From SABY01 sp964593705 (GTDB lineage Bacteria; Bacteroidota; Bacteroidia; Bacteroidales; 4484-276): a stretch of 64,000 nucleotides of DNA. The stretch spans positions 16,387-80,386 of the forward strand of contig CAZQIV010000011.1 in the NCBI GenBank assembly GCA_964593705.1. The letters run 5' to 3'. A program made the translations under genes and the position numbers. Under the pieces are notes generated by a model that searched no databases, had not been told where the DNA came from, and saw nothing but the letters and a program-made list of their open reading frames with translations. How positions within the stretch are numbered: the stretch's first letter is position 1; each line of letters begins with the position of its first letter. This document shows, one piece after another, positions 33,694 through 42,604 of the stretch.

Positions 33694-35388
33694 TCAATAT
33701 TTCAAAAGCGCCTGAGCAACATCTTCTTCACTTTGCACTTTAATATCAACCAGCTCCAAATCGATAATACTCCACTTTTTAATTACTTCTTCAACGAGCG
33801 ATTTTCTAACAATCCAGATAAAAACAAACCCTGAATCCAAAATGAGTTGATCGATGGATGAAGCCCATCCTTCGCCCTTCATTTCAAGTGGGCCAACTTC
33901 ATCAACTACCACGAAGTCCTTATCCGCGGTTTTACCTGGACTCAGCAGGCTGTATCCAAAATTCTGCCCATCGCGATTGAATCGAAATGGACCAATCTTT
34001 TCGCCTGAACCAAAATGGATGCTGCAAAGCGGTTTTGATGCTTCTGATTCCAAATCCAATATACTGAATGATGACCGGCGATTATTTTCAAACTCGCCCG
34101 GTGCAATAAACCCGCCAACACGTTTACCATTTTCTTTTAAAATTGCAATAAGTTTGGAAGCAAAGGTGGTTTTACCCCCCTGCTTTTCACCGGTTATGAT
34201 CACCACCCGTGGCTTTGATATTATCTTCTTAAACAATTCCAGGAGCAGGTTAGCATTGTCAAGAATACCGGAAATGCTTCTTGCAGGCGATTTAATGATT
34301 GCAAGGGGTTTTGGTGCATTTTTAATTACCCACGGCAGCACCGAAAACGCAAGGCCAAGCGAGAGATAAAGCTGGGAAAAGCCACGTTTCATAAGCAGAT
34401 TTTTTATTACCGGATTACGCATTTCTATACTCACCGATGAAAATCCAACCAAAATTAAAATAGCCCTGATATTCATCTGCACACCGGCAATCAATCCTTC
34501 GTGGTTAAACACATCTCCTTTATGGAAACCATTATAAAACAGCGTGGCTAAAAATGTAAGCACAATAACCTGGAACCAAAAAAATGGCCGCTTCAAGTGC
34601 TTTAACGACTGCCGGTAATGGAACACTGTAAATAACACATAAAAAAGTATGAATACTAAACCATAAACATAAGAATAACTTATGATAAGCAAACAGACAA
34701 TTAAAGCAAAAACATGAAAGAAAAGCAGCTTTACCGAATAATTTAGATTGGGTTCAAGATGAAAAAAACTACCTGAATTGTATTCCGGGGTTTTTATCAT
34801 ATCAGGGTTTTCATTGCCCGGCTTACTTTTCTTTTTCCCAACCAAAAATCCAATGAATGATGCAACAATCCCGAGCAAGGCATAAAAGCCAAACAACATC
34901 ATTATGGCGTATTCGGGTTTCAAATTGGTAAACCCGATTTGATCGGTGGCATATTTATAAAGATTAACCAAAATCGTAACAATGTCGAAGCCGTATATCA
35001 TTAGGAGGTTTACAATTTTATGGGCAATGGTGCTCATTAAAGCAAACGACCCACCAATCATATACCCCAGCATATTAGCCCCAAAAAGTCGAACGAAAAA
35101 TTCCATGAGAAGCGCCTCGGCCATAATGCCTGTCATGGGGCCCAAAAGAATGGCGCTCGGGGAAATGGATTTCATTAAGGCACAAATTAAGCCGGCACGC
35201 CATAGCAGACCTTTTTGCTTCCAGTGCCTATGAAATGCAACCATCACAACAACACTTATCATGGCCAGTATGGTGCCGGCCATCGGAACACGAAGGTTAT
35301 GAAAAAAACTCCCGACAACAATTTCAAATGTTGCCCATAAACTTCCTACAACACTTGCCTTTAACCAAACATCAGAGAGTTTTTTCAT
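33694..35388 (-). CDS. Membrane protein with S- and T-component-like halves fused to a THEP1-type NTPase
   Basis: A 564-residue three-part protein. Residues 1 to about 185 form five or six hydrophobic helices (VVGSLWATFEIVVGSFF, ISPSAILLGPMTGIMAEALL, IGGSFALMSTIAHKIVNLL), arranged like an ECF-transporter substrate-binding (S) subunit. Residues 215-370 form further helices and end in ILVGFSSVSIEMRNP with LLMKRGFSQLYLSLGLAFSVLP, which resembles the coupling region of a CbiQ/EcfT subunit. From about residue 392 comes a P-loop NTPase of the COG1618/THEP1 family: GEKQGGKTT, GGFIAPGEF, VVVDEVGPLEMKG. No ABC ATPase is encoded nearby. The NTPase assignment is firm; the S/T reading is pattern recognition; the function is unknown. 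Confidence 0.75.
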   Translation of the reverse strand: MKKLSDVWLKASVVGSLWATFEIVVGSFFHNLRVPMAGTILAMISVVVMVAFHRHWKQKGLLWRAGLICALMKSISPSAILLGPMTGIMAEALLMEFFVRLFGANMLGYMIGGSFALMSTIAHKIVNLLMIYGFDIVTILVNLYKYATDQIGFTNLKPEYAIMMLFGFYALLGIVASFIGFLVGKKKSKPGNENPDMIKTPEYNSGSFFHLEPNLNYSVKLLFFHVFALIVCLLIISYSYVYGLVFILFYVLFTVFHYRQSLKHLKRPFFWFQVIVLTFLATLFYNGFHKGDVFNHEGLIAGVQMNIRAILILVGFSSVSIEMRNPVIKNLLMKRGFSQLYLSLGLAFSVLPWVIKNAPKPLAIIKSPARSISGILDNANLLLELFKKIISKPRVVIITGEKQGGKTTFASKLIAILKENGKRVGGFIAPGEFENNRRSSFSILDLESEASKPLCSIHFGSGEKIGPFRFNRDGQNFGYSLLSPGKTADKDFVVVDEVGPLEMKGEGWASSIDQLILDSGFVFIWIVRKSLVEEVIKKWSIIDLELVDIKVQSEEDVAQALLKY

Positions 35389-35463
35389 TTTATAATTTTA
35401 TGCTTCAAAATTCTTTTGCAAAAAAAAAGCATTGTCCACAAACCGAACAATGCTTTCGTTAAT

Positions 35464-35601
35464 TAGAGTCTGTCTTTTTAGTATTTTTTTCCCGCAGATT
35501 TCGCTGATTAGCGCAGATTTTATCTGCGCTAATCAGCGAAATCTGCGGGAGGATTTTTTTTGAATATTGAAAATCATCTACTTTATGGACATGCACTATT
35601 T
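35464..35601. repeat. MITE-like repeat, family 1, copy 3
   Basis: The left end AATTAGAGTCTGTC is close to copy 1, and the right end is ATGGACATGCACTA. The core is a perfect 28-bp-stem hairpin (35491-35518 with 35522-35549, loop TTT) built on CCCGCAGATTTCGC, followed by a T-rich stretch that could terminate transcription rightward. It lies between two minus-strand genes. Confidence 0.7.
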
Positions 35602-35611
35602 ATTTTTCTTT

Positions 35612-38600
35612 TTAAAAATAGGTCATCAATTCATCGAGCTTTTCATCAATTTTTGCAGCCTGATCGGTTTGCTTGGCCCTGTTGGCCAACAACGACATTT
35701 GCTGAAGCACCATCATGGCTTGCTGGATGTCCTGCTGATAATATTGCTTTAAGTTATTATCAAGCGAAGCATAATATCTCAAATCCTCAACATAGCGTTC
35801 GCTAATCACATCCGAAGCTTCATTACCTTTATCATAAGCTTTTGCATCGTAATAGGTTTCAACCATCGGTATCATGTAGATATCCCACGGAATTTTTTCG
35901 TTCGGGAAAAACGCTCTTAAAGCATCGAGCGTTTCCACAGCTTTTTCAGGTTTATCCTCATCGGCAAGTGCCTGGGCCAAGCGAAGATAATTCTGTTTTG
36001 GCATAATCGAGTTGCGCCGGCTTTCAGGATCGATGTAAACACCGGGCTCATTCAAATTACCCCATTTGGCTTTATTTACAAGCAGGTCGAAGGTTTCTTC
36101 GGTATCAATACCGCCCAAGCCCTTGATAAGGTGAGGTGCCTTTACGGGAAGGAATCGATAAACCACGCCTTCCAGATGGCAATAGTCATCAACATCCAGT
36201 ACCTTTTCGATGGCAGCCGGGCTGGTAAAATAAACCGGACGCTCCCAATTATTAGAAGCAATAAAGTCGATAAGCATCAAATCGTTTTTATACAAATAGT
36301 TTTGCTTAACTTTCCATGTTATTTCATCAACAATTTTATCCTGCATATCCTCAGGCACCAGACCTTTACCAATAAGCTCATTTTTGTTGATAGTCATTTT
36401 GAGATTTTTGGTAGGGATAAAATTGAGTTTTCCGGTGCTTCCGTAGCTCCACTTCGTTTTTTTACTATCGCTCGCGATAAAATTAACCACATCTTTCAAC
36501 TCCTGCGCACCTTTTATTTGTTCCATTTCGATAACCGGAACATAATTGTTCGAGCCTTTTTCATAATCTTCATAAGAGAGTGTAAAAGACAGCTTTTCGG
36601 AGTCATAAATTTTTCGCATCATTTGATGGATGTACCACTCGCCCGAAGCAAGCATATAGTTAACTACCCTCACATCTGTTCTCACACCTTCCACTTCCTG
36701 AACATACCACAAGGGGAAAGTATCGTTATCGCCATTAGTAAACAAGATTGCATTGGGTTCGCACGATTCAAGATAATTGATGGCAAAATCGCGGGCAGCG
36801 TATTTACCTGACCTGTTATGATCGTCCCAACCCTGCGAAGCCATAATTCCGGGCACCAAAACCAATGTTGCCCCTGAAACTAAAATCGCGGAAAGATTTG
36901 CATTCATCACTTTTTTAAACATATTGAAAAGGGCTAAAACTCCCAGCCCAATCCATATAGCAAAAGCATAACCCGACCCGGCATAGGCATAATCCCGTTC
37001 GCGGGGCTGATAGGGATACTGGTTAAGGTAAACTACAATAGCAAGCCCTGTAAGCAGAAATAGCAGGGCAACAACAATAGTATTTTTAAAATCGCGATTG
37101 AGTTGAAAAAACAACCCGGCCAGCCCCAATAAAAGGGGTAAAAGGTAAAACTTATTATTTGCCGCGTTTTGCCGGCTTGTCGGGAGGTCGTTCTGATTTC
37201 CAAGCCTGCCCGAGTCAACATAATCAATACCGCTTATCCAGTTTCCGTTTTCTATTTCACCGTGTCCTTGTATATCATTTTGCCGTCCCGAAAAATTCCA
37301 CATAAAATACCTGAAGTACATAAAACCTACCTGGTATCTTAAAAAATACGTCAGGTTTTCACCAAAGGTAGGTTTAACAATTGTTTCTGTTTCACCATTT
37401 GGCTTAGCATGTCTTTTTGCCACACCTTCAACCTTGCCCCATTCTTTATATTCGCGAACATGAATAGATTTTTGGTTAGTCCACATACGTGGGAAAATAG
37501 TAGTAAACTCTGAATCATAAATAGGAATTGTGCTTTCGCGATCATCGGCTACTCTGTACTTCCCCATTTTATCATCACGCAGGTAAACCGGATTTCCGTT
37601 ACCGTAATCTGCAATAGGAGAATTATAATACTGACCGTAAGCTATTGGCCAATCACCATACTGCTCACGATTTAAATATGAGAGTAGGCTAACAGCATCT
37701 TTTGGAGCATTCTCGTTAATTGGCGTATTGGTATTCGATCTGATTACAATAAGTAAAAATGTGGAATAACCTATTAATACAAAAACAAGGCTAAGAACTA
37801 CCGTATTAAGCTGTGCTTTGCTGGCCCTGAAAACATAAATCATGGTAGCAACTCCTACTCCAATAATTAAACGCAGAAAAAAGCTGCCCACGGATGAACT
37901 TTCGGTTAATATCAACAAATACAGCAATCCGGCAAAACCAATGGCCAGGTTCTTTTCAAGACTGCCCGATTCATTGGTTGCTTTTATAGCGAAATAAATC
38001 GTGGCAACAAGCAACAATGTCAGGAAAATTGTACCCGAATTAAATGGAAGCCCGAGTGTGTTTACAAAAATCAGTTCGGAATGCGAGTACAGGCTGACTA
38101 CCTCAGGAATTATCCCGAACATAATAAAGGCAAGAACAATAAACGAAACACCACCGGTGATAATCATCCCTTTGGTAGTAGGTTTGAACTTTTTAAAATA
38201 ATATACAAAAGTAATGGCGGGGATGGCCAGCAGGTTCAGCATGTGTACGCCAATAGAAAGGCCAACCATGTAAGCTATAAGAATGAGCCATCGGGATGAG
38301 TGGGGCTGATCGGCCACGGCTTCCCATTTTAAAATTGCCCAAACAACAAATGCCGTAAAAAATGATGACATGGCGTAAACTTCGCCCTCAACAGCCGAAA
38401 ACCAAAACGAATCGCTCACGGCATAGGCCAAAGCGCCAACAATACCGCTGCCAAAAATCGCGATCATTTTTGAGTTATTCATTTCACCACCCAACAAGGC
38501 AGCCTTGCGGGCAAGTATGGTTATAGTCCAAAACAGGAACAAGATGCTGAAACTGCTCGAAAGCGCAGACATTACATTAATCATCAGCGCCACTTTGCTT

Positions 38601-38818
38601 ACATCGCCAAAAGCCAATAAGGTGAAAATACGGCCAACAATTTGAAAAAATGGCGCTCCCGGGGGATGCCCAACCTGAAGTTTATAAGCAGTGGCAATGT
38701 ATTCGCCACAATCCCACCAACTTGCCGTGGGTTCAATTGTGAAAAGGTAAATTAGCGTGGCAGTAAGCCAAACCCCCCAGCCAATCAGGGTATTAAGTTT
38801 GTTAAAATTTTTCATCAA
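35612..38818 (-). CDS. DUF2723 (GT117-type) membrane protein with C-terminal helical repeats
   Basis: A 1068-residue multi-pass membrane protein. The N-terminal DUF2723 domain is clear: TIEPTASWWDCGEYIATAYK, then VGHPPGAPFFQIVGRIF, with the conserved acidic and Trp residues of this GT-C-like family (CAZy GT117). About a dozen hydrophobic segments lie between residues 10 and 670, with large periplasmic inserts (YQPRERDYAYAGSGYAF, ILFTNGDNDTFPLWYVQ). The last 150 residues are TPR-like helices (LRLAQALADEDKPEKAVETLDAL). The family is thought to transfer sugars from a lipid carrier; substrate unknown here. Start ATG at 38818 or the next codon. It may share a transcript with the fusion gene downstream, but a repeat copy lies between them. 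Confidence 0.87.
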   Translation of the reverse strand: MMKNFNKLNTLIGWGVWLTATLIYLFTIEPTASWWDCGEYIATAYKLQVGHPPGAPFFQIVGRIFTLLAFGDVSKVALMINVMSALSSSFSILFLFWTITILARKAALLGGEMNNSKMIAIFGSGIVGALAYAVSDSFWFSAVEGEVYAMSSFFTAFVVWAILKWEAVADQPHSSRWLILIAYMVGLSIGVHMLNLLAIPAITFVYYFKKFKPTTKGMIITGGVSFIVLAFIMFGIIPEVVSLYSHSELIFVNTLGLPFNSGTIFLTLLLVATIYFAIKATNESGSLEKNLAIGFAGLLYLLILTESSSVGSFFLRLIIGVGVATMIYVFRASKAQLNTVVLSLVFVLIGYSTFLLIVIRSNTNTPINENAPKDAVSLLSYLNREQYGDWPIAYGQYYNSPIADYGNGNPVYLRDDKMGKYRVADDRESTIPIYDSEFTTIFPRMWTNQKSIHVREYKEWGKVEGVAKRHAKPNGETETIVKPTFGENLTYFLRYQVGFMYFRYFMWNFSGRQNDIQGHGEIENGNWISGIDYVDSGRLGNQNDLPTSRQNAANNKFYLLPLLLGLAGLFFQLNRDFKNTIVVALLFLLTGLAIVVYLNQYPYQPRERDYAYAGSGYAFAIWIGLGVLALFNMFKKVMNANLSAILVSGATLVLVPGIMASQGWDDHNRSGKYAARDFAINYLESCEPNAILFTNGDNDTFPLWYVQEVEGVRTDVRVVNYMLASGEWYIHQMMRKIYDSEKLSFTLSYEDYEKGSNNYVPVIEMEQIKGAQELKDVVNFIASDSKKTKWSYGSTGKLNFIPTKNLKMTINKNELIGKGLVPEDMQDKIVDEITWKVKQNYLYKNDLMLIDFIASNNWERPVYFTSPAAIEKVLDVDDYCHLEGVVYRFLPVKAPHLIKGLGGIDTEETFDLLVNKAKWGNLNEPGVYIDPESRRNSIMPKQNYLRLAQALADEDKPEKAVETLDALRAFFPNEKIPWDIYMIPMVETYYDAKAYDKGNEASDVISERYVEDLRYYASLDNNLKQYYQQDIQQAMMVLQQMSLLANRAKQTDQAAKIDEKLDELMTYF

Positions 38819-39134
38819 TATTTATTTTTGATGCGTGTAAAAAATATGGGGCGAAAATAATCAATTTAAGCTGAAAAATTATTGAATTATTTTACTTCAT
38901 TAGACGAAAAGTCTTTGTTGTGAAATTTCTGTTTTATCTTTTGGGTTTCATTTCAATAGGATTAATTGTCTTTCAAAATATCCATAAACCCATTTTTCAC
39001 ATTCCCTAACGATAGGGTTTTTAATTAAGTATTTTGAATTTTAAGGATTTCCGGTGTGTACTTACCAGCTTATTTTAGTGAGCCTCTGCCAAATATTATT
39101 TTATTTTTGTACCAACAACATTAAATAACTTTCG
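38819..39134. other. 316 nt divergent intergenic region
   Basis: It separates the DUF2723 gene (minus) from the agmatinase gene (plus). I see the promoter element at 39102-39109 for the latter and only AT-rich sequence otherwise. No small open frame with support is present. Confidence 0.6.
39102..39109 (+). promoter_or_regulatory. -7 promoter element for the speB operon
   Basis: TATTTTTG fits TAnnTTTG, 26 nt before the ATG at 39135. Confidence 0.5.
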
Positions 39135-39998
39135 ATGATAAATAAATACAATTATGGAGGATTGGATGATGATTTAACCCGCCTCGATTCAGCACATGTA
39201 GTTATCATTCCCATCCCCTACGATGAAACCAGTACCTGGGGCAAAGGTGCCGACAAAGGTCCGGAAGCCATTTTGGAAGCATCAGCAAATATGGAACTCT
39301 ACGACATCGAAACAAATTCGGAAGTTATAAATATTGGAATTCATACCACAGACCCGGTTACCGAAAACTCATCTCCCGAAAAAATGGTGAACGCAGTGGA
39401 AGCCACTACCCTGAAATTTCTGGAAAAGAAAAAATTTATTGTAGGCATTGGCGGCGAACACTCCATTACCACAGGCTTTATCAGGGCTTTTGCCAGACAT
39501 TTCGATAACTTAAGTGTGCTGCAAATTGATGCCCACACCGACTTACGCCCTGAGTACGAAGGAACACCATACAGCCATGCTTCGGTAATGTCGAGGATTA
39601 GCGAAATTTGTCCTTTTGTACAGGTTGGCATTCGCAGCATGGATACCATCGAAAAACCATTTCTTGTAAAAGAAAACATTTTTTTAGCCGAAGACATTGT
39701 GGATAATGATACCTGGATGGATGAAGCCATCAGCCGCCTAAGCGAAAATGTTTTTATCACTTTCGACCTTGATGCTTTCGACCCTTCCATTATGCCATCA
39801 ACCGGAACCCCTGAACCCGGCGGCCTGCTTTGGTATCAAACCATAAAGTTTTTAAAAAAAGTTATACAAACAAAAAATGTGGTTGGTTTTGATGTGGTTG
39901 AACTGGCTCCCGTTGATTCAAACAAAGGCCCGGATTTTTTGGCTGCAAAACTTATTTATAAATTATTGTCGTACAAATTCATCGAAACGAAAGCATAG
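39135..39998 (+). CDS. speB: Agmatinase
   Basis: Ureohydrolase that splits agmatine to putrescine and urea with a binuclear manganese site; 287 residues, standard length. Metal-binding motifs in order: GGEHS, QIDAHTDLR, YSHAS and FDLDAFDPS, all intact. The C-terminal GFDVVELAP is also typical. It is followed 61 nt later by a deoxyhypusine-synthase-like gene on the same strand, so the two likely form a polyamine operon. The usual partner arginine decarboxylase (speA) is not in this window and may lie elsewhere. Cytoplasmic. Confidence 0.94.
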   Translation: MINKYNYGGLDDDLTRLDSAHVVIIPIPYDETSTWGKGADKGPEAILEASANMELYDIETNSEVINIGIHTTDPVTENSSPEKMVNAVEATTLKFLEKKKFIVGIGGEHSITTGFIRAFARHFDNLSVLQIDAHTDLRPEYEGTPYSHASVMSRISEICPFVQVGIRSMDTIEKPFLVKENIFLAEDIVDNDTWMDEAISRLSENVFITFDLDAFDPSIMPSTGTPEPGGLLWYQTIKFLKKVIQTKNVVGFDVVELAPVDSNKGPDFLAAKLIYKLLSYKFIETKA

Positions 39999-40059
39999 TT
40001 ATTTCTACATCAACATCTTCCCGAAAGTTTTCGGGATACTAACATAAAAATCTACAAAC

Positions 40060-41076
40060 ATGAGCAAAAAGGAACTTCTTAAAGAAACCATAGAGCATAT
40101 CGATATCAAATCGTTCGATGCCTCACCCATTATCGACTCCATGCGCAAAATGTCGTTTACCTCAAGAGACACAGCCAATGCCGCCGACATATTGCAGCGA
40201 ATGATTAAAGATGATGATTGCACCAACTGGCTCACCCTTGCAGGCAGTACAAGCGCCGGGGGTTGTATGCAGGTGTATGTTGATATGATTAAAAATAATA
40301 TGATTGATGCCATTGTAGCCACCGGTGCTGCAATTGTGGACATGGATTTTTTTGAAGCGCTTGGGTTCAAACACTATCGTGGAACGCCCATGGTGGATGA
40401 TAAAGAACTCAGGGCACAATATATCGACAGGATTTACGACACCTTTATCGATGAAGAAGAATTGCAGGCCTGCGATGAAACCACAAAAATAATTGCCGAC
40501 TATCTCGACCCACGCCCCTATTCCTCGCGGGAATTTATTCGCGAAATGGGAAAATACCTTACCAAACATTCGGTAAAAAAAGATTCGCTGGTGCAAACTG
40601 CTTATGAACATAATGTGCCTATTTTCTGCCCGGCATTTTCTGACAGCAGTGCTGGCTTCGGCCTGGTAAAGCATCAATGGGAAAGACCCGATAATCATCT
40701 ATCGATCGATTCGGTAAAAGATTTTCTGGAGCTCACAAAAATTAAAATGGCTGCTGGCACTTCCGGATTATTTATGATTGGCGGCGGTGTGCCCAAAAAC
40801 TTCGCACAGGATACCGTGGTTTGTGCAGAGATTTTAGGCAAAGAAGTTCCCATGCACAAATATGCTGTTCAAATTACAGTAGCCGACTCGAGAGATGGCG
40901 CCTGCTCAAGCTCAACACTAAAAGAAGCTGCCTCGTGGGGTAAGGTTGACACCGTTTACGAACAAATGGTTTACGCCGAGGCTACTTCCGTACTCCCGTT
41001 AATTGTAAGCTATGCCTGGCATAAAGGCGACTGGAAAAAAAGAAAACAAAGAGAGTGGAGCAAACTTTTTGATTAA
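40060..41076 (+). CDS. speY: Deoxyhypusine synthase-like protein (possible homospermidine/spermidine-modifying enzyme)
   Basis: A 338-residue member of the deoxyhypusine synthase family. NAD-site and core segments are visible (GSTSAGGCMQVYVDMI, IVATGAAIVDMD, FCPAFSDSSAGFG, MIGGGVPKNF), and the catalytic lysine lies in EAASWGKVD, matching the reactive Lys of the family. Bacteria lack eIF5A, and bacterial homologues next to agmatinase genes, called speY, are thought to act in polyamine metabolism by transferring an aminobutyl group. Gene order speB-speY supports that. The name is used on homology and context; activity is inferred. Confidence 0.82.
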   Translation: MSKKELLKETIEHIDIKSFDASPIIDSMRKMSFTSRDTANAADILQRMIKDDDCTNWLTLAGSTSAGGCMQVYVDMIKNNMIDAIVATGAAIVDMDFFEALGFKHYRGTPMVDDKELRAQYIDRIYDTFIDEEELQACDETTKIIADYLDPRPYSSREFIREMGKYLTKHSVKKDSLVQTAYEHNVPIFCPAFSDSSAGFGLVKHQWERPDNHLSIDSVKDFLELTKIKMAAGTSGLFMIGGGVPKNFAQDTVVCAEILGKEVPMHKYAVQITVADSRDGACSSSTLKEAASWGKVDTVYEQMVYAEATSVLPLIVSYAWHKGDWKKRKQREWSKLFD

Positions 41077-41136
41077 TTTAGTGTCGGTCTTTTTGGTAAT
41101 GTTTCCCGCAGATTTCGCTGATTAGCGCAGATTTTA
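41073..41136 (+). repeat. MITE-like repeat, family 1, copy 4 (truncated)
   Basis: The left end (TTAGTGTCGGTC) and the left half of the palindrome, CCCGCAGATTTCGC onwards, are intact up to about 41136. The matching right half and right terminus are absent and hsdS-like sequence begins at once. The element starts inside the speY stop region. Confidence 0.7.
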
Positions 41137-41472
41137 TGTTTGGTAGGATGTTTTCAGTTTTTTCAATCAAATGAATATTGGAATCAAATTGATAGTCAAA
41201 AAGGCAGTAGTTTGAAAGGTGGAGTAAATGGCTCAATATTATCTAAGCTTTTAATTCCAAAACCAATCATAGCTGAGCAATCTGTTATTGCTAAAGCTTT
41301 TGAGTCTTTAGATGAAAAATTTCAACATCACACCAAAAAGAAAACCGCCCTTGAATCGCTTTTCAAAACCATGCTGCACGAATTGATGACCGGCAAAACA
41401 AGGGTGAAGGATATTGGTTTTGGAAAGGATTACAAGTTAAACGAAAAGATAAATCTGGCTGCCGAGCCGTAG
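41137..41472 (+). pseudogene. Type I restriction specificity subunit (HsdS), C-terminal remnant
   Basis: About 110 codons with no proper start (TTG at 41140 at best). The residues FQSNEYWNQIDSQKG, ILSKLLIPKPIIAEQSVIAK and a coiled-coil ending LESLFKTMLHELMTGK are typical of the last conserved and helical part of HsdS. The whole first target-recognition domain and most of the second are missing. The break falls exactly at the truncated repeat, so a deletion joined the two. No hsdM or hsdR is nearby. Confidence 0.8.
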
Positions 41473-41503
41473 AAATTAAGAAATCATTTATCTTTGCTTA
41501 ATA

Positions 41504-42604
41504 ATGGCAAGAGTTAGCGTAAATATAAATCCGGATGTTTTGCTTTGGGCACGGCAGGAAGCAGGCTACGAAATTGATGAAGTAGCCGAAAAGCTATCTG
41601 TCCATGCTGACCGCTATAAGGATTGGGAAAATGCAGGCAAGGGCATCCCTTACGGAAAATTGCAAAATCTGGCAAGGTATTATAAGCGTCAACTTGCTGT
41701 TTTCTTTTTACCGGAGGTTCCATCCAAAATTAAAAAACCAAAAGACTTTAGAAACCTCTCTCCTGTTGATCGTTTCCTGTCTAAAGAAGCATTACTCACA
41801 TTAAGAAGATCAGCATATTTACAAAAAACGGCAAATGTCATAGAAGGCGAAAAATACTGGAGCAAGAAATTAGTATGGATAGAAAATCTGGACTTGCTAA
41901 GTGATGAGGCCGAAATCATTGCTCAAATTAGAGCATTAACAGGGATTGATATTGACCATCAGTTAAACTGGAAATCTGAAAGTGAAGCCTACAAGCATTG
42001 GAGGTCTGCTATCGAAGAAAAATTAGGAATCCTGGTTTTTCAATTTTCTATGCCCATGAACGAATTACAAGGCTTCTGTATGATTGATACTTTACCTTAC
42101 ATTATCGTAACCAACAGCAACCACAGTTATACCGGACGTATTTTTACACTGTTTCATGAACTGGCACACATTTTACGTCATCAATCCGGTATGTGCCTCG
42201 TTGACAAAGTGGAAATAAGTCAAAAAGAGGAATGGGCATGCAATAGTTTTGCAGCAAAATTCCTTGCCCCATCCCATACTATAATTCCTTCTGAAAACCT
42301 GAATGAGATAGCAGGATTTGCCAGAAAATTAAAAATCAGTCGCGAAGTTTACCTCCGAAGGCTGAAGGAAGATGGTTTTCTACCCGACATAAAATTCTAC
42401 ACTTTACTTGAGGAGCTAAAAGCCGGTTATAAAAAAATTAAAAAAACCAAAGGATTTGCTTTACCTGAAGTAAAAAGCAGAGCATCCCGGGGTGAAGCTT
42501 TTTATAATATCATTTTTGAAGCAATCGGAGCAAATCGAATAAACTATTCTGATGCTGCTCATGCACTGGGATTGAGAGTAAACAGGTTGATGAATGAAAT
42601 CTGA
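41504..42604 (+). CDS. XRE-ImmA/IrrE-type antitoxin/peptidase
   Basis: A 366-residue protein with an N-terminal XRE helix-turn-helix (residues 5-60: LLWARQEAGYEIDEVAEKL, then ADRYKDWENAGKGIPYGKLQNLARYYKRQLAVFFL cut as separate helices) and a C-terminal ImmA/IrrE metallopeptidase domain with FHELAHILRH (HExxH) near residue 215 and EEWACNSFAAKFLAP providing the third ligand. This architecture is the partner of DUF4411 PIN-like toxins. The next gene overlaps it by 11 nt and is exactly such a toxin, so this is the antitoxin/regulator of a type II-like module. Confidence 0.88.
   Translation: MARVSVNINPDVLLWARQEAGYEIDEVAEKLSVHADRYKDWENAGKGIPYGKLQNLARYYKRQLAVFFLPEVPSKIKKPKDFRNLSPVDRFLSKEALLTLRRSAYLQKTANVIEGEKYWSKKLVWIENLDLLSDEAEIIAQIRALTGIDIDHQLNWKSESEAYKHWRSAIEEKLGILVFQFSMPMNELQGFCMIDTLPYIIVTNSNHSYTGRIFTLFHELAHILRHQSGMCLVDKVEISQKEEWACNSFAAKFLAPSHTIIPSENLNEIAGFARKLKISREVYLRRLKEDGFLPDIKFYTLLEELKAGYKKIKKTKGFALPEVKSRASRGEAFYNIIFEAIGANRINYSDAAHALGLRVNRLMNEI

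Noticed and set aside
35491..35549. Dedicated terminator of the DUF2723 gene
   Set aside because: The hairpin belongs to a dispersed repeat with conserved ends. It may act as a terminator, but it is not evolved for this gene, and its T-rich side faces the plus strand.
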